DNA of 64,000 nucleotides from an uncultured Pseudomonas sp. Its GTDB lineage: Bacteria; Pseudomonadota; Gammaproteobacteria; Pseudomonadales; Pseudomonadaceae. The position numbers were made by a program, and so were the translations under genes. Positions 24,760 to 33,809 of the stretch are shown here, piece after piece. Position 1 is the first letter of the stretch. Each line of letters begins with the position of its first letter. The stretch is taken from assembly GCF_913774235.1 (NCBI RefSeq), contig NZ_CAJYDW010000016.1, positions 1-64,000 on the forward strand, read 5' to 3'. The notes under the pieces were generated by a model that saw only the letters and a list, made by a program, of their open reading frames with translations, was not told the DNA's origin and ran no database searches.

Positions 24760-25707
24760 TCAGGCCAGGCGGCGGGCATCGCGGCGGATCATCTGGGGCG
24801 GCACACCGAAGCCGCGCACGAACACCTCGCGCAGGTGGCGACGATCGCGAAAGCCGGTCTCGCGGGCGACCGTTTCCAGCGAATGACGGGTCTGCTCGAT
24901 CATCAGCCGCGCCGCCTCCAGGCGCAGTCCCTCGATGGCCTTGGCCGGCGACTGCCCCGTCTCCGCGGTAAATACCCGGCTGAATTGCCGCGGGCTCAGA
25001 TGAGCCACCTCGGCCAGCTCCTCGACGCTCAGGGCACGATTCAGGTGCTGGCGGGCATAGGCCAGGGCCGTCTGGATGCGATCCGACTTGGGCGCCAGCG
25101 CCAGCAGCTCCGAATGCTGGGTCTGGCCGCCCGAGCGGAATTGCTGCATGACCAGCCGGTGCGCCACCGAGCGCGCTACCTCCATCCCCAGGTCCTTTTC
25201 CACCATGCCTAGCGCCAGATCCAGGCCAGCGGTCATGCCAGCGGAGGTCCACACCGGGCCATCGACGATGAAGATGCGGTCTTCCTCGACGCGGATCTTG
25301 GGATAGCGCTCCTGCATGGCCCGGGCGAAGGACCAGTGGGTGGTGGCCCGGCGTCCGTCAAGCAGGCCGGCCGCCGCCAGGGCGAAGCCGCCGGTACAGA
25401 TACCAGCCGTACGGCGTGCCTGGGCGCCGGCCTGACGAACGAAGTCCAGCAGCGCTGGCGACGGCTCGGTGGCCAGGGGCGTCAGGTTGCCGACGATGAA
25501 CCAGGTATCGGCGCGGCCCGGCGCAGTCAGGGCTTCGGTCTCCACCAGCAGCTGCTGCGAGGAACGCACTAGGCCGCCTTGCTCGGAAAAGATCGCCTGG
25601 GTGTAGAAGGCTTCCCCCAGAACCAGATTGGCGAATTCGAAGACGCTCTGGGTCGCCAGCGCCATCACCTGGAAGCGCTCGCCCAATACATAGCCGATCC
25701 GATGCAT
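24760..25707 (-). CDS. GlxA-type transcriptional regulator (DJ-1/PfpI plus AraC)
   Basis: A 315-residue protein. Residues 1-185 form a DJ-1/PfpI-like domain with the elbow GICTGGFALAAAGLLDG (Cys in the nucleophile position); the C terminus (about 215-310) is a double AraC HTH: ALSVEELAEVAHLSPRQFSR and HSLETVARETGFRDRRHLRE. Divergent from the second SDR with a 95-base gap, so it is the likely activator or repressor of the 25802-28621 genes. The inducer is unknown. Confidence 0.9.
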   Translation of the reverse strand: MHRIGYVLGERFQVMALATQSVFEFANLVLGEAFYTQAIFSEQGGLVRSSQQLLVETEALTAPGRADTWFIVGNLTPLATEPSPALLDFVRQAGAQARRTAGICTGGFALAAAGLLDGRRATTHWSFARAMQERYPKIRVEEDRIFIVDGPVWTSAGMTAGLDLALGMVEKDLGMEVARSVAHRLVMQQFRSGGQTQHSELLALAPKSDRIQTALAYARQHLNRALSVEELAEVAHLSPRQFSRVFTAETGQSPAKAIEGLRLEAARLMIEQTRHSLETVARETGFRDRRHLREVFVRGFGVPPQMIRRDARRLA

Positions 25708-25801
25708 GGCCCGATCTCATGTCCTAAAACATGACTATAAGCGTCATTTGCGCCATCGACCAGGGCGCTCATCATGGCCTCACACCCACCCCGGAGACCT
25801 G

Positions 25802-26605
25802 ATGATGACCCGCTCCCCGCAAGGTACTGCCCTGATCACCGGCGCCTCGTCCGGCATCGGTGCCCACTACGCCGAACAACTGGCCCAACGCGGCTACGAC
25901 CTGATCCTGGTCGCCCGGGATCGCCAACGCCTGGACGCCCTCGCCCAGTGCCTGACCGACGCCACTCGCCAAAGTGTACAGGTCCTGCCGGCCGACCTGG
26001 CCGACCCTGCCGCGCTGGCCGAGGTCGAGCGCACCCTGCGGGAAGACGCCAGCCTCACCCTGCTGGTCAACAACGCCGGAATGGGCACCCATACCCCGCT
26101 GCTGCAGAGCGATCCGGCGCAGATGCTGCGGATGATCGCCCTCAACGTCACCGCTCTCACCCAATTGACCTATGCCGCCGTACCGGCCTTCGTCGCCCGC
26201 GGTCGCGGCGCCATCATCAACATCTCTTCCATCGTCAGCCTGGCGCCGGAGTTGCTCAACGGCGTCTATGGCGGCAGCAAGGCCTATGTCACAGCCTTTA
26301 CCCAATCCTTGCAGCGCGAGCTGGCCGGGACCGGCGTGCGCGCCCAGGCCGTGCTGCCCGGCGCTACCGCCACCGACTTCTGGGAGCGCGGCGGCCTGCC
26401 GCTGGCGCACCTCGATCCAGAGATCGTCATGAGCCCGGCCGACCTGGTCGCCGCTGCCCTGGCCGATTTCGAGCGCGAGGTCGCCATCTCGATTCCCTCG
26501 CTGCATGACCTGTCCCGCTGGGAGACCTACGAAGCCAGTCGCCTGGCCATGGCCGACCAGTTGTCCAGCCGCCAGCTCGCCCCCCGTTATCACACCGCCC
26601 ATTGA
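25802..26605 (+). CDS. Short-chain dehydrogenase/reductase (DltE-like)
   Basis: A 267-residue SDR: TGASSGIGAHYAEQLAQRGY at the N terminus, NNAGMG, the catalytic Ser in INISSIVSL and YGGSK. The long C-terminal tail (SIPSLHDLSRWETYEASRLA) is typical of the YqjQ/DltE-like oxidoreductases. GGAG precedes either of two adjacent ATGs (25802, 25805). Divergent from the GlxA-type regulator and first in a run of SDR-SDR-MFS genes. Substrate unknown. Confidence 0.88.
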   Translation: MMTRSPQGTALITGASSGIGAHYAEQLAQRGYDLILVARDRQRLDALAQCLTDATRQSVQVLPADLADPAALAEVERTLREDASLTLLVNNAGMGTHTPLLQSDPAQMLRMIALNVTALTQLTYAAVPAFVARGRGAIINISSIVSLAPELLNGVYGGSKAYVTAFTQSLQRELAGTGVRAQAVLPGATATDFWERGGLPLAHLDPEIVMSPADLVAAALADFEREVAISIPSLHDLSRWETYEASRLAMADQLSSRQLAPRYHTAH

Positions 26606-26632
26606 TCTTGACCCCTGAGAGGAGCACACCCC

Positions 26633-27397
26633 ATGAAACTGACCGACAACACCGTCTTCATCACCGGCGGCACCTCCGGCATTGGCCGCGCCCTGGCCGA
26701 GGCCCTGCACCGTCGCGGTAACCAGGTGATCGTCGCCGGTCGCCGCCAGGCGCTGCTCGACGAGATCGCCGCCGCCAATCCCGGCCTGGATACCGTGCTG
26801 CTCGACATCGGCGACCCGGCGCAGATCAAGGTCGTCGCCGCCGAAGTCATCGCCCGTCACCCCAACCTGAACGTGGTGATCAACAACGCCGGCATCATGC
26901 CCTTCGACGATGCCGGTGCCGGCGACCTGGACGATGCCCAGGCGGTGCAACTGGTCACCACCAACCTGCTCGGCCCGGTGCGGGTGAGCGCCGCCTTCAT
27001 CGAGCACCTCAAGCGGCAGCCGGAAGCCACCCTGATCAACAACACCTCGGTACTGGCCTTCCTGCCGCTGGCGGCCACGGCGCTCTACTCGGCCACCAAG
27101 GCGGCCCTGCACTCCTACACCCTGTCCCAGCGCTTCCAGCTGCGCGACACCTCGGTGCAGGTGCTGGAGATCGCCCCGCCGTGGGTGGACACCGACCTGG
27201 TCCACAAGAGTGGCGACAGCCGCGCCATGCCCCTCGACGATTTCATCGCCGAAACCCTGGACAAGCTGGCCAGCGCCGAGACCGAGGTACTGGTGGATCG
27301 CGTGGTGCCGCTGCGCGCCAACCCCGGTCCCCAGGAGCATGCGCTGATCAACCAGTTCAACCTCTCGCTGGTCGAGAATCCCATCCCCGTCGCCTGA
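26633..27397 (+). CDS. Short-chain dehydrogenase/reductase (DltE family)
   Basis: A 254-residue SDR: TGGTSGIGRALAEALHRRG, NNAGIMPF, NNTSVLAFLP with the catalytic Ser, and YSATK. The YSATKAALHSYTLSQRFQL and VLEIAPPWVDTDL segments are characteristic of the DltE cluster of SDRs. A GAGAGGAG ribosome site stands before the ATG. It follows the previous SDR by 27 bases, so they are probably co-transcribed and act in one pathway, perhaps detoxification. Confidence 0.88.
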   Translation: MKLTDNTVFITGGTSGIGRALAEALHRRGNQVIVAGRRQALLDEIAAANPGLDTVLLDIGDPAQIKVVAAEVIARHPNLNVVINNAGIMPFDDAGAGDLDDAQAVQLVTTNLLGPVRVSAAFIEHLKRQPEATLINNTSVLAFLPLAATALYSATKAALHSYTLSQRFQLRDTSVQVLEIAPPWVDTDLVHKSGDSRAMPLDDFIAETLDKLASAETEVLVDRVVPLRANPGPQEHALINQFNLSLVENPIPVA

Positions 27398-27448
27398 CCT
27401 CGACACGCCGGCCGCCTCCTGCGGTTGGCGTGCGCTCTGGAGCCTCCC

Positions 27449-28621
27449 ATGTCCTCATCTCCTTTGCCCGGCGCCCTGCGGCCCCTGAGCCTGGCCTACT
27501 TCGTCCAGGCGGTCGGGGCGCTGTCGGTCGTCGGCTGCCTGCAGGCGATCTCCCGCGAGTGGCAGCTCAGCGACAGCCAGAGCGCCTACCTGCTCAGCCT
27601 CTTCGGTGTCACCTTCGCCCTGGCGGCGCCCCTGCTGCAGATCCTGCTGGGCCATTGGCCGCGGCGGACCCAGGTGCTCGGCGGGCTGCTGCTGTTCAGC
27701 CTGGCCGCCCTGCTGCTCGCCTGCGCAGCCAATTACCCCACCCTGCTGGTCAGCCGGGTGTTGATGGGCGTAGGCGCGGGTTTCATCGGTCCGGTGCTGG
27801 GCGCGCTGGGCGCCGGTCTGGTCAGCCGCGAGCAACAGGGCAGCGCCATCGCCACGGTGCTGCTGGGACTGAGCCTGGCCAGCCTGGTGGGTCTGCCGCT
27901 GAGTGCCTGGGTCGCGACGGCCCTTGGCGTGCGCCCGCTGTTCGCCGGCATCGGCGGACTGGGGCTGCTCACCGCCGGGCTGATCCTCCGTCAGGTGCCC
28001 GACCGGGTCCCGGGCGAGCGCATCGCCCCAACCGTCGTGGTTCGGCTGCTGACCACCGCTCACTCGCTGCATGCCTTTCTGGTGGTGTTCTTCATCGCCG
28101 CCGGGGTGTTTTCCACCTACGCCTTCCTCACTCCCATCGTGCGCCAGGACTTCCACGGCAGCGCCGCCACCGTCTCCCTGGCGCTCGCGGTACTGGGTGT
28201 GGCCGGGGTGCTGGGCAACCTGCTGGTGATCCGCGCCGCCCGCCGCTTCAGTGCCGAACGGCTGCTGCTCGGTGGTCTCCTGCTACTGGCCCTGGCACTC
28301 TCGATCCTGGCCCTCGGCCAGGGCCGCTTCGCGGCGCTACTCCTGGGCCTGGTGGTCTGGGCGGTGGCCACCGACATCCTCTGGCCGTCCCAGCAGAGAC
28401 GCATCCTCGAACAGCTCGCCGAGGTACGGGGCATCGCCCTGGCGCTGACCGCCTCCTTCATGTTCTGCGGCATCGGCGTCGGCACCTTCGTCGCCGGCCA
28501 GGTGTATCCCCGTCACGGCTTCCAGGGGCTACTGCTGACATCGCTGGGTTTCCTGCTGCTGGCGCTGTTCAGCCTGCAACGCTCCAATCGAGCCGCGGCT
28601 GCCCCGCCCCTGTCGGCGTGA
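27449..28621 (+). CDS. MFS transporter (drug/sugar-efflux-like)
   Basis: A 390-residue, 12-helix major facilitator. The first half has LLSLFGVTFALAAPLLQILL and RRTQVLGGLLLFSLAALLLA, and RVLMGVGAGFIGPVLGALGA carries the antiporter-type motif C-like glycines, placing it with AraJ/YdhP-type exporters (DHA1). CTGGAG precedes the ATG at 27449. It is 51 bases after the third SDR and ends the cluster; I infer export of a compound related to the SDR substrates. Confidence 0.85.
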   Translation: MSSSPLPGALRPLSLAYFVQAVGALSVVGCLQAISREWQLSDSQSAYLLSLFGVTFALAAPLLQILLGHWPRRTQVLGGLLLFSLAALLLACAANYPTLLVSRVLMGVGAGFIGPVLGALGAGLVSREQQGSAIATVLLGLSLASLVGLPLSAWVATALGVRPLFAGIGGLGLLTAGLILRQVPDRVPGERIAPTVVVRLLTTAHSLHAFLVVFFIAAGVFSTYAFLTPIVRQDFHGSAATVSLALAVLGVAGVLGNLLVIRAARRFSAERLLLGGLLLLALALSILALGQGRFAALLLGLVVWAVATDILWPSQQRRILEQLAEVRGIALALTASFMFCGIGVGTFVAGQVYPRHGFQGLLLTSLGFLLLALFSLQRSNRAAAAPPLSA

Positions 28622-28655
28622 CTCCAGGCCCGCACGGGCAGCGACTGGCGGCGTG

Positions 28656-29324
28656 CTAGCCCTGGGCAGCCGCCCCATCCCGCCACTCCACCACCAGATC
28701 CGCCCGCGCCCGATCGCCGTCGATCAGTCGGGCATTGGGCTCGTCGGTACTTTCCACCCAGGCTTCGGCGTCCGCGCGGCTGCGGCCGAAGTGCATGTGG
28801 CGGGCGACCAGGCGAGCGCGGCGCTCCTCGGGGTCGACGCGTACGTACCAGCACTCGTCGAAGACTTCCGCCACGTCGCCCCAAGGCGCCTGGGTCAGCA
28901 GCAGGTAGTTGCCTTCGCTGATCACCAGTTGCGTCTCCGCATGGACCGGGATCGCGTTGGCGATAGGCTCCTCGATCTCGCGATTGAACAGCGGCGCATA
29001 GACGGTCTCGCCTGCCACTGGAGACTTGAGTCGCTGCAGCAGGGCGCGATAGCCACGGGCGTCGAAGGTGTCCGGAGCGCCCTTGCGCTGGGCTCGGCCC
29101 AGGCGAGCCAGTTCGCGGTTGGCCAGGTGATAGCCGTCCATGGGCACCACCACCGCCCGTTCGCCCAATGCCGCCGCCAGCAGCTCGGCCACCGTCGACT
29201 TGCCCGCACCGGGCGTGCCAGCAATGCCCAGCAAGCGGCGCCCGCCCTGGGCCAGCAGCGCCTCGGCGCGGGCCAGGAGTTCGGCGGGGAGTTGCAGGCC
29301 ATCGACCGGACGCTGGCTGCTCAT
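28656..29324 (-). CDS. Nucleoside/uridine-kinase-like P-loop kinase (YggC/FrcK type)
   Basis: A 222-residue P-loop kinase: Walker A GIAGTPGAGKSTVAELL, then VVPMDGYHLANREL, KGAPDTFDARGY and SEGNYLLLTQAPWGDVAEVF. This arrangement is that of the phosphoribulokinase/uridine-kinase relatives annotated as YggC or the fructose-ABC-linked FrcK. The ATG at 29324 is chosen since the long upstream extension is Arg-rich without domains. It probably phosphorylates a sugar or nucleoside; no transporter is adjacent, so the substrate is open. Confidence 0.83.
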   Translation of the reverse strand: MSSQRPVDGLQLPAELLARAEALLAQGGRRLLGIAGTPGAGKSTVAELLAAALGERAVVVPMDGYHLANRELARLGRAQRKGAPDTFDARGYRALLQRLKSPVAGETVYAPLFNREIEEPIANAIPVHAETQLVISEGNYLLLTQAPWGDVAEVFDECWYVRVDPEERRARLVARHMHFGRSRADAEAWVESTDEPNARLIDGDRARADLVVEWRDGAAAQG

Positions 29325-29599
29325 GCCGATATCCCCGGGAACGAATACGAAGGGCGGGCAAGCGAGGAAACGAAGACGGTCATGCAGCAGGCTCCGACAG
29401 GGGGAATCGCGGCACGCTAGCACCCACCGAATCGGCCGTCGACTCGGCACGCACATCGCTGGAAAGCCATCACAGTCTACCGCCCTCCGCGCGAACGGCC
29501 CGGCTTGCCCCTCGGCATCCGCCAGGCGCTCTCGTACACTCCGCTTCCGACTCGCCGCGGATTGCCTCCGCGCCTCGCTCACAAAGGGATTTGTCACCT

Positions 29600-31063
29600 A
29601 TGCAGAAAACCCTCCTCACCACCCTGGCCGGACTGGCCCTGGTGGCCGTCGGCACCGGCATCGGCGGCGCCTGGTACACCGGTGGGCGCCTGGAAGGCGA
29701 ATTGCGCCAGGCCGCCAGCCAGGCCCAGGCGGCGCTGCAGGCGCAGATGCCGGAGTATCCGCTGCAGCTCCAGCTGGCCGACTTCCAACGTGGCCTATTC
29801 AGCAGCACGGCCGTGTTCAGCCTCAGTCTGCAACCCGAAGGGAGCTCCTCCCCCGTGGAACTGCTGCGGGTGCAGGACAGCATCCAACACGGCCCCTTTC
29901 CGCTCGCGCGGCTCGGATCCCTGAAACTGGCCCCGGTCATGGCGGTCAACCGCTTCACCCTGGCCGAGACACCCGCCGCGACGGCCCTGTTCGGACTGAC
30001 CAAAGGCGCCGATCCCGTGCGCCTCGATGCCACCCTGGGTTACGACCGCGGCATCGACGGCCAGTTACTGCTCGCCCCGCTGCACCTGGACCAACCCCAG
30101 GGCGCCGTGGCCTTCTCCGGACTGAACGCCAGCTTCCGCACCGACATGGACGGCCGCCAGTTGCGCCTGGAAGGCACGGTGGGGCAATTCAGCGTCAACG
30201 TCCACACCCCCGAGGGCTGGACCAAGCTGGAACTGGAAGGCTTCGCCCTGACCGGCGACAACCGCCGCAATGCCGATGGATTCTGGCTCGGCCCGGGCCA
30301 GCTACGCCTGGGACGGGTCTCGCTGGCGATGCCCGGCAGGCCCGAGGTGCAGCTGCAGGACCTGAGCCTTCAGGGTGACACCCAGCAACAGGGACAACGC
30401 CTGTCCGGGACGCTGAACGCCAGCCTCGCTCGCCTCGACATCGCCGGCCAGACCCTGGGCAAGGCCACCCTGAGCAGCCATTACAGCAATCTCGACAGCC
30501 CCGCCCTGGCGCAGCTGAACACCCTGCTCCAGCATCTGCAGCTGGATACCGAGGAAGGCCTCGATCCCACTACCCAAGCGACCCTGCAGCAGCAGTTGAA
30601 CGACGTACTCGCCGCGCGCCCACAGCTGGTGGTGGACGAGTTGCGCTTCGACACGGCAAACGGCAGCAACCTGCTGCGGCTGGACCTGACGCTGGACAAG
30701 CCGGCGACCTACGACCTGCCGCCGGAGCAGTTGCTCGCCCAGATGCTGACTCGCCTCGACGCCCGTCTCTCGCTGGCCCGTGGCAGCCTGGTGGATGCCG
30801 TCCTGTTCCAGACCGGCGCCCCGCGCGACCAGCCCGCGTTGCGCCAACAGGCCCAGGCCACCGCCGAAGCCTTGGCCAGCATCGGGCTGAACAGCGGCCT
30901 GCTCAAGGCCGAAGGTGACGATCTGGTGGCCAGCCTGGCCTACGCCACCGGCCGCCTGACCCTCAATGGCCAGGAGGTGCCGCCGGAGCGGCTACTGGCA
31001 CTGCTGGAGCGTCCGCAACCGCCGGCACCGGTCAAGCCCCAGGCGAAGCCGCCGAAGCGTTAG
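29600..31063 (+). CDS. YdgA-like DUF945 protein
   Basis: A 487-residue protein with a signal-anchor (about 5-25, TLAGLALVAVGTGIGGAWYT) and a large periplasmic part rich in beta strands, with repeated GxxxLxG-type turns (RLEGELRQAA, LGYDRGIDGQLLLAPL) and a helical QQQLNDVLAARPQLVVDELR segment. Matches the DUF945/YdgA family of envelope proteins, length about 480-500. The Pro/Lys-rich C terminus follows the family. It converges on the DUF4105 gene; role in the envelope is not established. Confidence 0.85.
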   Translation: MQKTLLTTLAGLALVAVGTGIGGAWYTGGRLEGELRQAASQAQAALQAQMPEYPLQLQLADFQRGLFSSTAVFSLSLQPEGSSSPVELLRVQDSIQHGPFPLARLGSLKLAPVMAVNRFTLAETPAATALFGLTKGADPVRLDATLGYDRGIDGQLLLAPLHLDQPQGAVAFSGLNASFRTDMDGRQLRLEGTVGQFSVNVHTPEGWTKLELEGFALTGDNRRNADGFWLGPGQLRLGRVSLAMPGRPEVQLQDLSLQGDTQQQGQRLSGTLNASLARLDIAGQTLGKATLSSHYSNLDSPALAQLNTLLQHLQLDTEEGLDPTTQATLQQQLNDVLAARPQLVVDELRFDTANGSNLLRLDLTLDKPATYDLPPEQLLAQMLTRLDARLSLARGSLVDAVLFQTGAPRDQPALRQQAQATAEALASIGLNSGLLKAEGDDLVASLAYATGRLTLNGQEVPPERLLALLERPQPPAPVKPQAKPPKR

Positions 31064-31094
31064 CGGCGCGGCGCTGAGCGCCCGCGCCGTTCGG

Positions 31095-33056
31095 CTACTT
31101 CAGCTCCAGGCCGCCGCTGGCCTTGTTCAGCTCGCGCAGATGCTTGCCCAAGAGGTCGAGGTTGGCCTCGGTGAGATCCAGCCCGCTGCGCGTCGCTGGC
31201 GAGAGCAGCTGGCGCACCTCGTCGTTGAGGGTATCCCTGAGACTGCGCAGATGGGCCTGGCGCTTCTGGCTCTCGGCGGTCAGCTGGTCCCACTCGCCGG
31301 GTTGCGGCAAGCCGTAGCCGTCGGTGCCGAGCAATTCGGCGGGGCGGCTGAGGTAGCCGCTGTCCTTGAGAATCTGCTCCAGGGCGCCACCGGCCTTGCC
31401 GAAGCGCGCCTTGTCCGCGGCGTCCTGGCCCAGGTAGCGATCCTTCAGTTCGGTCTGGGCCTGCAGCAGCGCCCGGCGATAGGCTGCCTGCTCCAGCAAC
31501 AGCAAAGCCGCGCTGGCCCGCAGATCGGCGCGCTGGAATTCGGCACGGCGCTGCTGCGGGGTCAAGGCCAGCCAGGCCTCGACATCGGCCTGGGGCAGGT
31601 TCAGGCGCTCCTTGGCCACCTTGAACATGGCCTGGAAGCGCTCGCGGAAGCTGTCGAAGCGATAGCCCAGGCGCAGCGCCTCGCGTGGATCGTCCAGCAC
31701 CGAGGTGTCCACCAGCCCCTTGATCCGCAGCGCATCCATCAGCCCGGTCGGGGTGATGACATCGAGCTGGGCCTGGGCCAGTCGCGGCACCCCGTCGTGC
31801 AGCAGCTTGAAGGTCTCCACCGCGCAGTTGTTGGTGATGAAGTAGTAATGACCGTCGTAGCTCCAGTGCACTTGGGCGGTGCGCTCGAGGAAGTCGGCGA
31901 TTTCCGGACGGGTCAGCTTGAGCGGTACGGATTGCAGCCCCCGTAGCTCCACCTTGGTGTATTCGTCCACCACCTGGGCCAGCGGCAGCACGAACAGCCG
32001 CGAAGGATAGGAGCCGGTCAGGCCGCGCCAGCTGGAGAGTTGGACGTCGTTGACGAAGGCACGGAACGACAGCACCAGGTGATACTGCAGGTCCAACCGG
32101 CAATCCGGGCCGAGCGGCCGGCCAGGGGCGCAGACCACCAGCCGCAGCATGCTGTGGCCCCAGCGACTCATGACCTGTTCGTTGCCTTCGGCGAGCAGGT
32201 AGTCCACCGCGTAAACCCGCGCCGGATCGAGCCAGCCCAGGGGTGCCTCGCCGAAGTCGTTGCCGGCGTTGAGATAGGGATAGCGACCGGGGCAGGCATC
32301 GTGCGGTGGCGACCAGCCGAAGTGCTCGGCGAAGTAGCGCTGCAAGGCCGGCCGCCGGCAGGCATAGCTCGGATCGAGCAGGAAGTACTCCATGTTCACC
32401 GCCACAAATTCCTTCGGGTTGGTGAGTTCATAGAGATCCGGGCTGCGGGCGATGAAGAGATTCTTCGACTCGCGATTGCCGTGCTTGCGGGTCTTCACCT
32501 GCCAACCGGCCAGGTCCAGCAGGCGGGGATCGTCGGACAGGGTATAGCTGCGCCCGGCCTGGCCCTGGCACTTCAGCGGCAACTGGTCGGAATTCAGTCC
32601 CAGGCCGCCACAGGAGAGGATCAGATGGCGCTGTGCAGGCGTCCAGACCTGCTCGCGATCGTAGAAGTGGGTCAGTTCATGGAGCACCGTGGCCAGCAGC
32701 TCGCGGTGCTGGGTGCCGTGGGGGCGACCGGTCTGGATACGGGTGTCGCTGCCATCCACCAGGCTCGGCAGCAGCCGACGGTTGAGCAGCAGGTTGCGGC
32801 GATCCGCCTCGCCATAGGCATCGGTACGCAGCTCGTCGCTCCAGCGCACCGGGATGCGCTCGTCCAGCGCGGCCTTGAATTTGGGCGGCAGGTGCGCCTG
32901 GGCCTCATCCAGCAGGTGCTGGGTGGCCTGGATCTGCGCGGGCGTCAGCCCTTGGGTATCGAGTTCTAGATGCAGGGCGGCCTGGGCCCCGCCGAGGGCC
33001 AGGCCGGCCGTGAGGCCGGCCAGCCACTGCCGCAGCCGGCCGGCGCGGTTCTTCAC
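31095..33056 (-). CDS. Periplasmic HEXXH/DUF4105 protein
   Basis: A 653-residue secreted protein with a signal peptide (1-26, ending GGAQA). VLHELTHFYDRE places HEXXH at 126-130 in an N-terminal putative zinc-peptidase domain; the middle (about 290-500) is the DUF4105 (Lnb-type) domain: WGHSMLRLVVCAPGR, RLFVLPLAQVVDEYTKVELR and ITNNCAVETFKLLHDG with a conserved Asn-Asn-Cys. A helical C terminus follows. The start is a GTG whose GTGA overlaps the stop of the upstream DUF2388 gene, so the two are co-translated. Whether it is an active protease is unknown. Confidence 0.82.
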   Translation of the reverse strand: MKNRAGRLRQWLAGLTAGLALGGAQAALHLELDTQGLTPAQIQATQHLLDEAQAHLPPKFKAALDERIPVRWSDELRTDAYGEADRRNLLLNRRLLPSLVDGSDTRIQTGRPHGTQHRELLATVLHELTHFYDREQVWTPAQRHLILSCGGLGLNSDQLPLKCQGQAGRSYTLSDDPRLLDLAGWQVKTRKHGNRESKNLFIARSPDLYELTNPKEFVAVNMEYFLLDPSYACRRPALQRYFAEHFGWSPPHDACPGRYPYLNAGNDFGEAPLGWLDPARVYAVDYLLAEGNEQVMSRWGHSMLRLVVCAPGRPLGPDCRLDLQYHLVLSFRAFVNDVQLSSWRGLTGSYPSRLFVLPLAQVVDEYTKVELRGLQSVPLKLTRPEIADFLERTAQVHWSYDGHYYFITNNCAVETFKLLHDGVPRLAQAQLDVITPTGLMDALRIKGLVDTSVLDDPREALRLGYRFDSFRERFQAMFKVAKERLNLPQADVEAWLALTPQQRRAEFQRADLRASAALLLLEQAAYRRALLQAQTELKDRYLGQDAADKARFGKAGGALEQILKDSGYLSRPAELLGTDGYGLPQPGEWDQLTAESQKRQAHLRSLRDTLNDEVRQLLSPATRSGLDLTEANLDLLGKHLRELNKASGGLELK

Positions 33057-33373
33057 AGTGCCAAGATGGCCTGGGCCAGCTGCAGATCGTTGGCTTCGCG
33101 TGCCGCCGGGAGCTGGTCGCGCAGGCTGCGGAAGGCTTCTTCCAGTTGCACGCCACGGATATCGCCGTTGCTGGCGACGAAGCTGGCGGCATCGCCGCGG
33201 GCAGCCTGGATCATCTTGGCGTCGCGGATGGAGGTGGTGGTATCGGAGGTGAAGTCGATGCTGCGCTGCAGCGCCCGCACCACGATGTTACTGGTGGCCA
33301 CCAGGGTCTGGGCCTGAGCCAGGCTGGAAACGCCGAGGGTCAGGGCGGCGGCGATAAGCAGTGAACGGCGCAT
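33053..33373 (-). CDS. DUF2388 secreted protein, copy 1
   Basis: A 106-residue protein with a signal peptide (cleavage after about residue 21, SSLAQA). The mature part carries the shared block AARGDAASFVASNGDIRGVQ, LEEAFRSLR and the terminal DLQLAQAILAL. This is the DUF2388/TIGR02448 family, so far known mostly from Pseudomonas, function unknown. GGAG stands before the ATG. Its stop overlaps the DUF4105 start, so it is the copy most tightly linked to that protein. Confidence 0.88.
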   Translation of the reverse strand: MRRSLLIAAALTLGVSSLAQAQTLVATSNIVVRALQRSIDFTSDTTTSIRDAKMIQAARGDAASFVASNGDIRGVQLEEAFRSLRDQLPAAREANDLQLAQAILAL

Positions 33374-33407
33374 GGGTACTCCAGGGATGTCACGGAATTG
33401 AAACGGA

Positions 33408-33707
33408 CTACTGACTCAGAATGGCCTCGGCGAGTTCCCGATCGCTGGCCTTGAGCGCCGGATCGGCCGCTCGTAGCGCCCGCAAGGTCTCTTCCAGTTG
33501 CGCGCCGCGCAGGGCACCGTCGGTGGCGACAAAGGCCGCGGCATCGTCACGCGCCGCCAGGACCAGCTTGTTCTGGAAGGGGGCGGTGGTGATCTGGCTG
33601 GTGCCATAGATGGTCTTCACCAGACCCTCGGTGGTGGAGTCGAACGCCAGGACCGGCGTGGCGAGGCAGAGACCGAGCAGCAGCCCGGCAGAACGACGGA
33701 AATACAT
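33408..33707 (-). CDS. DUF2388 secreted protein, copy 2
   Basis: A 99-residue paralog: signal peptide MYFRRSAGLLLGLCLATPVLA, then KLVLAARDDAAAFVATDGAL, RGAQLEETLRALR and the terminal ELAEAILSQ. It is separated by 34 bases from copy 1. The N-terminal mature region is shorter than in the other copies. GGAGG stands before the ATG. Function unknown. Confidence 0.85.
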   Translation of the reverse strand: MYFRRSAGLLLGLCLATPVLAFDSTTEGLVKTIYGTSQITTAPFQNKLVLAARDDAAAFVATDGALRGAQLEETLRALRAADPALKASDRELAEAILSQ

Positions 33708-33809
33708 GGATGGCGACCCTCCGGTGGCAGATGGTCGCCAAGGCTAACGCAGCCCCCCGCTCCGGGCTAGCCGGCACGCGCTGCAGGGGGTATTTCGCGG
33801 TGTTGCGAC

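Noticed and set aside
28656-29597. Longer N-terminal version of the P-loop kinase
   Set aside because: The extra 91 residues are Arg-rich, lack a domain, and the ATG at 29324 places the P-loop at the usual distance.
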